Shown: positions 35,901 through 46,225 of the stretch, one piece after another | Numbering within the stretch: position 1 is the stretch's first letter | Layout of the letters: every line of letters begins with the position of its first letter | Source of the DNA: Cryphonectria parasitica EP155 | Taxonomy: Eukaryota > Ascomycota > Sordariomycetes > Diaporthales > Cryphonectriaceae | DNA: 64,000 nucleotides | Reading direction: 5' to 3' | Assembly: GCF_011745365.1 (NCBI RefSeq) | Contig: NW_024468912.1 | Coordinates: 4,712,001-4,776,000, forward strand | Program-made: the position numbers and the translations under genes | Notes under the pieces: generated by a model | Database searches by the model: none | Told to the model about the DNA's origin: nothing | The model's input: the letters and a program-made list of their open reading frames with translations, nothing else

Positions 35901-36379
35901 CACTACTTATACTTTACTCACATTTACATTCTCTCGGCCGAAATCCCGCGCACGTCGGGATTTTTCTCTCGGGCTGGCTTTTGGGGGACTTTTTATGCTT
36001 TCTTCCTTCTGTCTCTACTTCTGTTTATTTTTTTAATCTTTGATTTTCCTCTTGGGACGGCATCTTTGCGCTTTTCATGCTGCGTTCTCATGCACCAACT
36101 TTTACAACTCTCCAGCGATCAATTACTTTCAACTGCACCAACTCGCCACGATCTGAGACCCCACACACCATCACCCGCCGCGCATCCTACGACCTCCTGC
36201 GGCCTCTTCTGCGACCGCCTTCCCGCCGCCCCGGGTACATCCACTCCCGATTTGAGATCTTTGTCTCACCTACCCTTTTTTTTTCTTCTTCTTCACATTT
36301 TATTTTATTTTCTTTATTCCTTTCTTCTTTTCGTCCTTTTGCTTCTTTTTTCGGAGCTTCATGCCGCCTCGGGCCGAGC

Positions 36380-39130
36380 ATGGCAGCCCCTATAGCAGTC
36401 CAGCCTCAGGACAACGGCTCTGGATACATCACCTCGGCCAATGTCCCGGGTTCAACGACTGGACCTAATACTTCTAGTACTACTACTACTACTACTACCG
36501 TCCCCCCCAGCCAGACGACAGACCGGTCAGCACCAGTCGCTCACATGACGCCGACCATGACGACCATGGTGTTTGACAGCTCGGGGCCCGCCGGCAGGGC
36601 TGTGAAGCGGCCCCGGCCCGTCAAGAGCTGCAACTCGTGCCGCCAGCGCAAGCTCCGCTGCGACAGGTCGTGCCCATGCTCACAGTGCCTCAAGTCCAAC
36701 AGGCCCTGCAAATATGCCTCCGAGAATGAACCCGCCGGATCTGAGGGTTCTGATGTCGAGGGCTCCCCGAGGCCTACCAAGCGCCAGCAGCAGCACCGCC
36801 CCCCACCCTCCTCCTACGCTACTGACACGCCCACGCCCACCACAGCCCACCAGCAGTCGGTCGCCGGGTTCAGCACCTCGGGCGAGCAGGCTCGGGTAGC
36901 TGCCGGCACCGCCTCGGTCGTGGAGCAGCTTGGTGCCAGGTTGGACCGTCTGGAGAGGCTGGTCCTGCTCAATAACAGCGACAACAATCACAACAGTTAT
37001 GTCAATGGCTCCTCTCCATACGCGCTCGAATCTGGCGTCCCGAACAGCAGCAGCAGGGACCCCTACTCAATACACCCCGCTTCTGTGGCCGCAGCATCAA
37101 CTACCATCCGAGGCCTCAGCGTGAAGGGGAACCTGAGGACGCGCTTCCTCGGCCAGAACAGCACCAGAGTGCTGCTGAATCTGTTCGACGAGGCCAGGGA
37201 TTTCATGTTCAACGGGTCACGCGTCGAGGACATCAAGAACCTCTTTGGCCAGCTGCACAAGATCTACAAGGCTATCTCAGAGGAGAACCGGAGGGGCTTG
37301 GCCCCAATCGCCGTCTTCACCGACTCCATGCTACCCGTGCAAAAGAGAATGGCCGATATCCTCCCCAACAAGGTCATCTGTGACCGCCTGCTGGACGCCT
37401 ACATCACCATGTCCGAGGGGCTTTACCGCATCATCCACGTGCCTACCTTCCGGGCCGAATACGAGGCCTTCTGGCAGCAGAGGCCGGTGTCGGATGCCTT
37501 CCTCCCTTGCCTGATGTGTATGCTGTCCCTCGGCGCCAGGTTTGAAACGGACAAGCGCGGCCTGAGCCACGATCGTGCAGACGGCATTCACGCTCCAACC
37601 GCGTGCGCTCTCGCCCGCGCATGGCTGGACGGCCTGCGAGGGAAGCAGCTGGTGGACATCAACACGCTACAGTGCGAAGTGCTGCTGCTGCATGCCAGGC
37701 GGATGATGTGCTCACGGAACCAGGAGTCATGGACACAGCTGGGCTTCATCGTTCGAATGGCCATGACCATGGGTCTTCACAGAGACCCGGACGAATTTCC
37801 ACAAATCAGACCCTTCTACGCGGAGCTGCGTCGGCGGCTGTGGTACACCGTTATGGACATGGACCTCCACGTTGCCCTGGCCTGCAATCTTCCCTGCTCC
37901 GTGCGCGAGAACGAGTACACCTGCAGACCGCCCGGCAACATCGATGACGCCGACATCTACCCAGACATGCTCTCACTTCCGCCATCAAAACCCATTGATG
38001 AGTTCACCAACACCCAGCTGCAGGCCTATGCCTCGCGCACCCTACCGCACCGTATGCGCGTGTCCAGCATCATCAACAGCCTTGACACGCTGCGTGGCTT
38101 CCGGGAGGTGCTCGACTGTGGCACCCAGCTGGAGCGCCTCCTCGACGATGTGAACCACCTCTTCCCCCGACGCAACCAGAGCCTCAACAACTCCGCCAAG
38201 TTCAAAGACTGGCGCATGCGTGCCCTACTGGATATGCACGTCCGCCGACCGCTCCTCGCTCTCTACCGGCCCTTCGCTCTCAGCACGGTTGAATGTCCCG
38301 AGCACATCACCACGGGCTACCTCAAGTCGTCTATGGTGATGCTCACCTACCTGGATGAGCTAGATCCGCTGGTGCCTGGGTTCTCGGACGTGTGCCACAT
38401 GTATCACATCGTGCTTAAGCACGACATCATGCAGGCCGCCTTCTCCGTGTGCTACTTCATCAAGCTCGCGCACGAGCAGGAGCGGGCACGCAATGGTGGC
38501 CTCGTCGCCATCAATGGCCAGCTGCCCAGCCCAGAGGCACAGCACCGCCCCGGTGAGCTTGGCTTCATCGACGCCCTCGACAACCGCATGGTCTGGTCTC
38601 TGCAGGGCATGATGCGCGCCGTCCAGAACACGCTGGACCACTCCATCGCCCTGGCCACCGACTCGAGCTGCGACCTGAAGGATACGCTGGTGCTGGATGT
38701 CGTGCTGAACAGTGTGAAGTGGGACGGGGCGGACGAGAGGATCAGGAGGATCACCGACGAGCTTAGCAAGATCGTCGAAGTCTGCCTGGCAGCCCTCAAG
38801 ACAAGTCCTGAGGGTCTTGCCAGCATGCCGGTGAGTAAACATACCATCAGCGTCTGAAGGGCGTACTTGTCCAGCAGGGCGGGCGAATACTGATGCTCAG
38901 AGACAGCTGTCTAGCCCCACCACACCGCTCGACCCGTACGGGTCGCAGAGTCTGCAGCAACAGCAGTACGATCCAGCCACGGCAAGTCTTCCCCCACACT
39001 TCTTTCTAATCACCTGCTCGTATGTCTTACTGCGGCTAACATGGTTCCTTTACAGCAGTTTTTCGAGGACCTCTCCTTCTGGGACATGGACCAGTGGGAT
39101 CTATCCAGCATGCCCATGACTCTGAACTAG
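36380..39130 (+). CDS. Zn2Cys6 transcription factor with fungal-specific TF domain
   Basis: Predicted nuclear sequence-specific regulator; target genes unknown. Exons 36380-38830, 38901-38981 and 39056-39130 give 868 aa. The zinc cluster is C-x2-C-x6-C-x5-C-x2-C-x6-C (C84, C87, C94, C100, C103, C110), with one extra Cys in the x5 loop and a basic PRPVKS lead-in. A Gln/Pro/Ser linker follows, then the middle-homology (fungal-specific TF) domain at about 350-700, with MSEGLYRIIHVPTFRAEYEA, MCMLSLGARFETD, AMTMGLHRDPDEF and RRRLWYTVMDMDLHVALACN. The last exons encode a Gln-rich then acidic/aromatic end (FFEDLSFWDMDQWDLSSM), a likely activation segment. Intron 2 appears to be GC-AG. The frame is open upstream to 36077, but that part is T-rich leader-like sequence, so I chose the ATG at 36380. 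An unspliced read would stop eight codons past 38830. Confidence 0.88.
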
Positions 39131-39716
39131 GCTGCTCGATGTCTTGTCGGCCAGTCGAGATTTGCCATACTTGACACGACCTGAGCGTCACAACACAATC
39201 TAGAAATGTGAAAGAAGAAAAAGAAATAGAAATGAGGGAGGTGATGACATGAGATGAAGCGGGACGGACGCTCCTCCCCTTAGGCCACCCTCTGACAGTG
39301 GTGGCTTTGATCTCTCTTTTGCTTTGATTTAAACTCCTGAACGCTTGATACCCCGAATTTCCGTCCGCATCCTTATGTGTTTGATACATGGCGTTCATTC
39401 CTGCCATCAGGCAGGCACCGTTTACTAGATTACGTTACTACTCATCAAGAAGAAAGAGTCTGGTTTTTGTTTCAGTTCCATTTTTTTTCTCTTTTCATTT
39501 TCGTTTTAAATCCGTCCTTGTTTTTCTATCTCAAAAGAAACGGAAGGCCGGGAAATTTAGATCTGCATTCATAGACCGCACTGTCGCTATCACACGATAT
39601 ATACCCAATCCAGTTCTTTTGTTTCTTCTTTCTCTCCACTTCTCGTTTGTTCCCTTATTTCTTCCTCGTCCTCCCCTTTCGACTTAATAGCACAATCATA
39701 CCCAGTCAGAAAACGC
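39131..39716. other. intergenic, convergent 3' ends
   Basis: It lies between the stop of the Zn2Cys6 gene and the stop of the NmrA-like gene. T-rich with likely polyadenylation regions for both; no gene seen. Confidence 0.55.
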
Positions 39717-40496
39717 TTAGCCGACGAGAATAGGCGCCTGCCCATCGTACCGGCTCCCTTCAGCGGCATCCACGAGAAACCTCGCGACGGCGTCTCTGGA
39801 CACAGTCGCCATCAGCCCCACCGTCCCGCCCCTGCTGGGATCAAAGACCTTTGCAACGGCACCCTTCTCTCCGCTGGCCTCCTCATTCTTCTTCTCCTCC
39901 ACAAGCCGCGTCGGGCGCGCCATGACGAATACAGCCGTCCCGCGTCTGAGCTCCTGCTCCACGGCGTCGTGGTCAGCGTATTGGTAACGCATCCCGCTAT
40001 GGCGGAATAGAGCGCGCAGGGCCCAGTGGGTGTGGGGCGCCGAGCTGCCGGCGCCCAGGGCCGAGAGGACGACGATCTTATCTCCTCGTCGGTGGGTGGC
40101 CGAGAGGGCCGAGAGGACGTTTGCGGTGCTATCGGCCATCATTCGTGGGGCGGAGTCGGTTGGATGGGGGGCCGCGAAGGGGTTGTCAGTGGTGCGGCGG
40201 GCGTTGAGAGTTGATATGACAACGAGCTGCTGCGCGTCTGCTGTGGGCGTGCTGGTGGTAGTGTCTACGGTTGATGTCGCCGTCTCGATGGCTCGAGCCA
40301 CGTCAGAAGGTTCCAAGGGAGTGCCCTGGATGACGTTGAGCTGGCCCTTCTCCTGAGCCGAAGCGGCGGCGGCGGAGGAGGACAGGAGGGTGCCTGGGTT
40401 GCGGACTAGAGCGGTGACTGTGTGGCCGCGGTTGAGGGTTTCCTGGAGGACTAGCATGCCTGTGCGGCCGGTGGCTCCGAGAAGAAGGATCTGCAT
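39717..40496 (-). CDS. NAD(P)-binding Rossmann protein, NmrA-like / atypical SDR
   Basis: A 259-aa single-exon protein. The N-terminus MQILLLGATGRTGMLVLQET carries the G-A-T-G-x-T-G dinucleotide motif of atypical SDRs of the NmrA and NAD(P)H-binding type, followed by GHTVTALVRNPG. Later strands read QLVVISTLNARR and KIVVLSALGAGSS. The region FVMARPTRLVEE and the VSRDAVARFLVDAA pattern near the C-terminus fit the same group. No classical SDR YxxxK catalytic pair is evident in the expected place, so a redox-sensing or regulatory role is as likely as catalysis. The substrate cannot be inferred. It is divergent from the HET-domain gene across 1.4 kb. Confidence 0.8.
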   Translation of the reverse strand: MQILLLGATGRTGMLVLQETLNRGHTVTALVRNPGTLLSSSAAAASAQEKGQLNVIQGTPLEPSDVARAIETATSTVDTTTSTPTADAQQLVVISTLNARRTTDNPFAAPHPTDSAPRMMADSTANVLSALSATHRRGDKIVVLSALGAGSSAPHTHWALRALFRHSGMRYQYADHDAVEQELRRGTAVFVMARPTRLVEEKKNEEASGEKGAVAKVFDPSRGGTVGLMATVSRDAVARFLVDAAEGSRYDGQAPILVG

Positions 40497-41919
40497 GGTG
40501 TTGGGTTGATTATATGGGTGTTGGGTATTGGAGTTGGAATGGTATTGTGTGGTGATGGGCGTTCTCTTTCCTCAGAGAATGATATCACAATGAATCTGGC
40601 TCGATATATACGTGCTGACGATGGCGATACTTTGATTCTTTGTTCTTGAACTGAGATGCTTGGAAGGGAGAACTGATCGAGGCAAAAGAAAAGAGATGGT
40701 GAATACATTGATAGTTATATGTATTGAGAGGATCCGGATCCGAAGACTCGGCCGCGGATATCGGCCGAGACTTACAAAACTGCCCTGGACTGATAGACGG
40801 ACAGCGGGGTATCGTGAACAATACATGACCCGACTGACTAATGCTACGAATCCTTTTCATTTCACGTATCTGTCTTCTTTAGAAGGGCGCCCTGGGCACT
40901 CAAGCATGGGTTACGCCTATCTGTTCTGTTGGTAGGAAAGGGAGACAGGCAGGCTTGGGGGGGGGGGGGACCGGAGCCGGAATTCTTTCGGCCGAGGATT
41001 ATGGATCTCAACGACGCGGGCTACTGCTCTGCCACGATTGTCCCCCAGAGAGGGAAGATGGTAAAATACTTACTTGAAAAGCCTTGTCTAGGCTGGTAAG
41101 GTTGAGATCTTGATATGTCAGTGAAGGGGGATAATTTGTCACTTTGCATTTCTATCAGTTTGTCAGGTTCTGGTTGATTTACTGTATGAGAAGAAGAAAG
41201 GAAGAAAAAGAAGAAAGAAAAAAAGAGAAGAAAAAAAAAAAGGGGGGGGGGGGGTAAAAACAGCATAAAGATGAAATGGAGAATAGATCTACATATGTAT
41301 TTTCAGTACTTACTGAAATACCCGTCAGTTCCAAGCAGCCTGGAGCAAGTAAGTGCACCAATCCACCCTCAAGGGCAGAGGATCACAATAAATGTAAGTG
41401 GCTGGTCGAGTGGTGGGTGGCCTCCAGGCACCCACGGATTGCAATGCATGCACTACTTGCTGATCCTGCAGCTGCAAGAAAGGACCACGGCGGTTCAATG
41501 GTGCGGCGCTGCTGCTGCTGCGGCCCCCTCCACCCCTCTTACCCTTCTCAGAAATGCACAGTCCATATAAGTATACATGCATTAGTCCCGTTACCCACAG
41601 AGGGGTTGTCGCCGCCGTCGTCGTTGGAACTTGGCAGGCTCGGGCTGCGCCTTGTGGCTTTGCGAATTTTTGACGAAATCTCACCAGTTAACCCATTCGA
41701 TCAAGAACGCAGTGGCACGGAAGAAATAAAAGTATCGCCAGCCTGCTCACCGCTTTGCTAGACCGTTTCTTGCGATTTCCCCAGCTAGTACTTTTGCTTT
41801 GCCGATTATTATGCCACAGAACCCATCGTGACAGTTCAAGATCAACGAAAAGGGAAATAGAAAGGAAGAATGAAAACGAAATAAAATCTTAACCCTTTTT
41901 CTATATAATCCGAATCAAG
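40497..41919. promoter_or_regulatory. divergent intergenic region NmrA-like / HET-domain gene
   Basis: The flanking genes start outward. The interval contains a G13 run (40957-40969), a long uninterrupted purine tract ending in A11G13 (41188-41254) and many stops in all frames. I see no further gene. Confidence 0.5.
41188..41254 (+). repeat. 67-nt polypurine tract ending in A11G13
   Basis: Every base from 41188 to 41254 is A or G, ending with eleven A then thirteen G. Such mirror-like purine tracts can form triplex (H-DNA) or G-quadruplex structures. Confidence 0.8.
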
Positions 41920-44291
41920 ATGACAGCCAATCAGTCACGTCGTCGCAAAGAGCAGCAGTACGAAGGAGGATGCCCTGAGCCCCTCAATGCGACAAGCACC
42001 ACCCCTACGAGATCCGAGTCCTGCTCCGGCCCGCGGGTGCTGAAGGCGGGCGCCACCGACCGGGAGGCACGATACCCGGCAATGAAGATGGACAACCTCG
42101 TCTTTCGGCCGCTGGACACGACGGGCGACTGCACGCGGTTTATTCAGATCGAGCCAGCCGAGAGCGATGAGGACCAGATTGTGTGTCGGCATGTGCATAT
42201 TTCTTTCCGGGATCGGCCCAAGTATGAGGCCTTGTCGTATAGTATGTTGGTGTGGTTCTTCTCTCTCTCTCTCTCTCAGACTCTCTCCCTCTCTCTACTG
42301 TCCATGCAGGTCTCATTGTAGATTGACTAATTTCGTTCCGCACCTCTTCTTCATCAGAATGGGGCGATGTAAAAGACAAAGAGACCATCATCCTCAATGG
42401 GTTCGAGCTCGCCATCGGCAAGAACCTGCGTGCCGCGCTGCGCTTCCTCAGACGCCTCAACGGGCAGGCCAGCTACAAGCTCTTCTGGATCGACGCGCTG
42501 TGCATCAACCAGGATGAGCTCGATGAAAGGACCCGCCAGGTGCAGTGGATGGGCCAGATTTATTTCAGGGCCAGGCGGGTCATCGTCTGGCTAGGAGACA
42601 AGTACGCCCGGTACCAGCAGGAACTCAGCCCAGATGCTTTTGAAGAGATGCTGCGGGAGAAGCAGGCGCAGTATGGCCTGGAAGAGTGGGAGGTGTCCGA
42701 ATTTCAGAAGTCGTGGCGGATTTCAACGTCGGTTCTCAGTAGCGACACGAAACCTATTGGGGGAGGGGCAGGCGGAGGCGGAGGCGGAGGTGCAGCTGTA
42801 TCGCCTCCTGGCAAGACGACCAAATCCTCCACTCCGCCATCGCCGTCACCTCCATACGAAAAGAAAATCGACAGAAGCGGCAGCGGCAGCGGCAACAGCA
42901 TGGCGGTGGCGACCCTCTCGAACAGGCAAAGGGCCGAACTGGTGCAGTCGATGGCCGAAGAACTCGTCACAGATGGCTACTGGCAGAGGTTATGGATCAT
43001 CCAGGAGATCGGCCAGGCCAGGGAGATCCAAGTCTGCTTCGGCACATGGGCCTCCCCCTGGTCACACTTCATCACCTTCCTCCAGTTCTACTTCTCGAGA
43101 GGCAGGCCTTTGGCCCTGGACAAACAGCTCCGCAACGAGTCAAACCAGAGCCACACCCTCAAGCAGCTCCTCGAGGACCACCAGGACGCCCTATGCGAGG
43201 ACCGGAGGGACAAGATCTACGGCCTCGTCGGCCTCGCTGCTGACGCCACGCGGTTCCCTATGGACTACTCCAAGTCGGTCTTCGAGGTCTGGACCGATAC
43301 TATGGAGTACATGAAGACCCATGACCTGCTCGAGGACACGGACCTGATCGCCTTTGCGCGTCTGGTCCGGTCGCTGCTCATGGACGACCCTGCTGAGGGG
43401 GGTGGGGTCGGTGGCGGGCCGCTGCTGCGGAAGATGTTGCCGCCGCCGAGCAGCTATTACACCATGGCGCAACTCCCGCTAGCTTCGGCCGCCGCAGAGG
43501 CTGACTTTGCGGGCCAGCAACCGGGTAAAGTGTCGTTTGAAGTGGACTCGTACGTGCTGGGGTATATTCGCACGCTGGGTCCGGCGACAGCTGACTTTTT
43601 GTCCAAGCTGGACACGGTGGCCGACTGGAATGCGGCGCTGCATGCAAATTACAGACAGGATGTTGGTGCTGCCAACAAGGAGAGCAAGCTCCTCCTGCGG
43701 TGCGTGTTGGACCAGAATGACGAGGCGCTGGGGAATATGGCGCTGGGACATGCAGGTGGATTGACTTGGGCTGTGGGAGAACATGAGCCTGGAAGTTATG
43801 ACTTGCGCCTCATCCAGGACCATCAGAGGGTTGAGCTCGATCAGCAGATCACCCAGACTCATCAACACAATCAAGGCGGCGGCAGTGGAGGAGGCGGAGG
43901 AGCAGTGACAGCCACAACAGCAACAACTTCGAGCTTTTCTTCTTCTGTTAGCAGCAGTACCAGCGGCGGGCCCAGGTTATACCAGCTTCAATACCTCAAG
44001 CCAACCTATCAATTTCCCAAGCTGGGCATTGCACCAGCCTCGGCACAGCTGGGCGACCTAGTGTGCCGGGTTATGCAGCTCGAGAAGGCGATCGTGCTGC
44101 GCATCGTAGCGGGCCAGGGCGAGTTCGGGGATGATGCAGTACACTTGCGCGTCGTTGGCACCGCGGCGGACTCGGAGAGTGTGGCGGGGGTGTATTTGGA
44201 CCATGAGGAGGAAGGAAATTCCTTTTTCGATCAGACCGTGGGCTTGTCTGTTATGATGGACGCGCGAACTCTTTACAAGTTGATTTCGTGA
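41920..44291 (+). CDS. HET (heterokaryon incompatibility) domain protein
   Basis: HET-domain proteins take part in allorecognition and programmed cell death in filamentous ascomycetes; whether this one does so is unknown. Exons 41920-42241 and 42358-44291 give 751 aa. The domain starts at about residue 90: RPKYEALSYKWGD, then LRFLRRLNGQASYKLFWIDA and LCINQDELDERTRQVQWMG, with YFRARRVIVWLGD closing the first half. Between that and DGYWQRLWIIQEIGQAREIQ lies a Gly/Pro/Ser insert (GGGAGGGGGGGAA). Further on DRRDKIYGLVGLAADATRFP matches the usual element after the domain. The C-terminal 200 residues resemble the conserved tail of HET-6-like proteins. The intron has gtatgt and contains a CT repeat. 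No NACHT or STAND partner domain is present. Confidence 0.9.
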
Positions 44292-44673
44292 TTCGATTGC
44301 GAGGGTGTTGTGGACTTCTTGGTTGCGTGTACTTGCAAAAAGGGTTGGGCGAGATTTTTTAAATTCAAGTGCTCGAGTGCTGTTGAGGAAGGTGTGTCTT
44401 TTTGCCGTTCCTTCCCGCCTATTCCTCAACACATTCGGAAGGCGGGGATTAAAATTGTCTCCTCCAACTACAGCGACGTCCCAAGTCCACTTGTATCAGC
44501 CTACTTTGTACTTAAATTGATGGTGGTGGATGGCATGTTTGTGGGAGATTCTTTTGTACATATACATAAGGTGCAGTAAGACAAACAGCGGGAGGCCTAC
44601 AGCTAATGCTGATCAGTATAACCATAGCTAACATCAACTATACAACCTCGAATGCTTTGGAAAACATCATTAC
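44292..44673. other. intergenic between HET and CYTH genes
   Basis: The 382 nt are AT-rich in places and hold no recognisable gene. They probably contain the HET gene 3' UTR and a short promoter. Confidence 0.5.
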
Positions 44674-45528
44674 ATGAATAACAACGGGATCCGATCATTA
44701 TCAGAAATGCCGTCGCCATCATATCCTATATTGGCACGCACTTCCAGAATCAGCTGCAGCAGTGCGCCTCGCTTGCTCCAGCTCACGCAGACGGCGCGCC
44801 ATCTGCAATCAACACACCACCACCCCCAGACCACCAAACACACAAACCTCGAAGTCGAGCGCAAGTTCCAGCCAACGGCGACCTCTCTCCATTTGCTAGC
44901 CAACAACGCAGGAAGCCCAAAATTCACCTCGCTGGAGCGTAATCCAACCTCGGGCCGCCGGATCGAGGATCTCTACTTCGACACGCCATCACTCGTTCTG
45001 ATGAATCAGGGCATCTACGTCCGCCGCAGAAATGGGTGCCTGGAGGCCAAGCTGCGTGTGGGAGGCGATTACGTCAGGTCCGCATTTAGCGAGACGAGGG
45101 ATGCAGCAGAGATCTTAGCTGCGATTGCTCGACATGTGCCTCAGGTAGTCTGTCTGGACGAGAAGGGCGGCAAGAACGAGAAAGAGAGCCTGGAAAGCCT
45201 ACTACGAGGCCGAGGAAGCGTCGTAAAGCAGGTCGCGGGGTTTGTGACTGTGCGCAGCGAGTATACGGCCAACGGCAGGTTTTCTATCGTCATTGACGAG
45301 ATGGACTTTGGGCACAGGGTCGGAGAGGTTGAACTGGAGAGGCATGTCGCGTCGCTCGATGGGGAAGACCATCATGCACAGGCTGAGGCTCAGGCTGAGG
45401 CTGCTACACAGATGGGAAAGGAGATTGATGGATTTATGAGGGTCTACTCGTGGGCTTTCCCGGCTGGTGAAGATCCGGTGGGCAAGTTGGCGGCGTATTT
45501 CTCACGGGGACGAGACGGTCATCTTTGA
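44674..45528 (+). CDS. CYTH-fold protein, thiamine-triphosphatase-like
   Basis: CYTH enzymes bind triphosphates in a tunnel with metal. A single exon gives 284 aa. The signature E-x-E-x-K is present as LEVERKF (E60, E62, K64). RRIEDLYFDTPSLVLMNQGI and YVRRRNGCLEAKLR match thiamine triphosphatases, and RSEYTANGRFSIVIDEMDFG carries the acidic strand. Residues 1-58 are Ser/Arg/His-rich with few acids and could be a mitochondrial presequence; a second Met at residue 12 would shorten it. A repeated Gln-Ala-Glu stretch (AQAEAQAEAA) sits in the C-terminal region. Substrate is probably thiamine triphosphate or another inorganic or organic triphosphate; sequence alone does not decide. Confidence 0.87.
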   Translation: MNNNGIRSLSEMPSPSYPILARTSRISCSSAPRLLQLTQTARHLQSTHHHPQTTKHTNLEVERKFQPTATSLHLLANNAGSPKFTSLERNPTSGRRIEDLYFDTPSLVLMNQGIYVRRRNGCLEAKLRVGGDYVRSAFSETRDAAEILAAIARHVPQVVCLDEKGGKNEKESLESLLRGRGSVVKQVAGFVTVRSEYTANGRFSIVIDEMDFGHRVGEVELERHVASLDGEDHHAQAEAQAEAATQMGKEIDGFMRVYSWAFPAGEDPVGKLAAYFSRGRDGHL

Positions 45529-46225
45529 ATAAAAACCTGCTTCTTTGTACCTTTCATCTCACCTTGTCTCTCAATTGCCTCAAGTAAGTCAATCAACTAT
45601 TCAACTTTTTCTCTTCTTTATCTTCTTCTTGAACAAGATATCCAAGTCTAAATCCGCAAGCAAAAACATGTGAAATCAATTTCCCTCAAAACAGGCTTAG
45701 ACTTCTCTCTCCACAAGACGGGATTCCCCATCTGTGGGGCCGTATTGGGGGGGAAGGCGCTGGGGAAATCCTCCTAGGCTATCTTGGCTGCCACCGCCCC
45801 TTTGTGTTGGCAGGTACGTGTGTGTCTGGGGAAGGTGTACTCCAGTGGCGGTGGTGGTGGTATTTACTACTGCCCAAGTACTTTATTAACCTCGGCTCGT
45901 TCCACTCGACAACATCTCTCCCCCGCAGGATACATGAACCGACGCCCTCGGGAATTATATTGTCAACTCATCCATTCAAGTGAGCTGTTCTTTCGAGGAG
46001 TGACGGGATTTCCATATCTCCAAATCCCGAGGCCAGTCTCTAACATACTTAACACGCACGACAATCTATGCTCTACTCAGTTCCATCGATCCGGACTTGA
46101 TCAAAACATCCCCAAGGATATCACAATTCTACTTTACACATACAAACCTGTGCTTGAACACAATCGTGCCATCTTGAGCCCTATCGAGACTCACTATCCT
46201 CCTTCACCATAACATCACCACCACC
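45529..46225. other. intergenic upstream of the thiolase
   Basis: Expected 3' UTR of the CYTH gene plus the thiolase promoter. It contains a T/C-rich stretch near 45.6 kb and a GT/GGC-rich segment near 45.86 kb. The open frame at 45784-46212 has no protein-like features. Confidence 0.5.

Larger units (their letters stand above)
30510..36379. other. 5.9 kb gene-free interval upstream of the Zn2Cys6 regulator
   Basis: No open frame here has protein-like composition; the longest (34543-35055) is low-complexity with no domain. Contents I can point to: a T9G13 tract (31612-31633), (CGAGA)n and (GT)n repeats (32.88-32.97 kb), a hairpin (32696-32719), a C12 run (34220-34231), several TAC/GTA palindromes and a long T-rich stretch before the regulator. 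Large upstream regions are common for fungal developmental regulators, so extended promoter, long spliced leader or non-coding RNA are all possible. Confidence 0.5.

Noticed and set aside
36077..36379. In-frame upstream extension of the Zn2Cys6 protein by 101 residues
   Set aside because: The DNA is a T/C-rich leader and the translation is Phe/Ser-rich and unlike protein; the ATG at 36380 fits better. It may still be translated at low level.
45784..46212. 142-codon open frame upstream of the thiolase
   Set aside because: It covers the thiolase leader, has no protein-like pattern and ends just before the real start.
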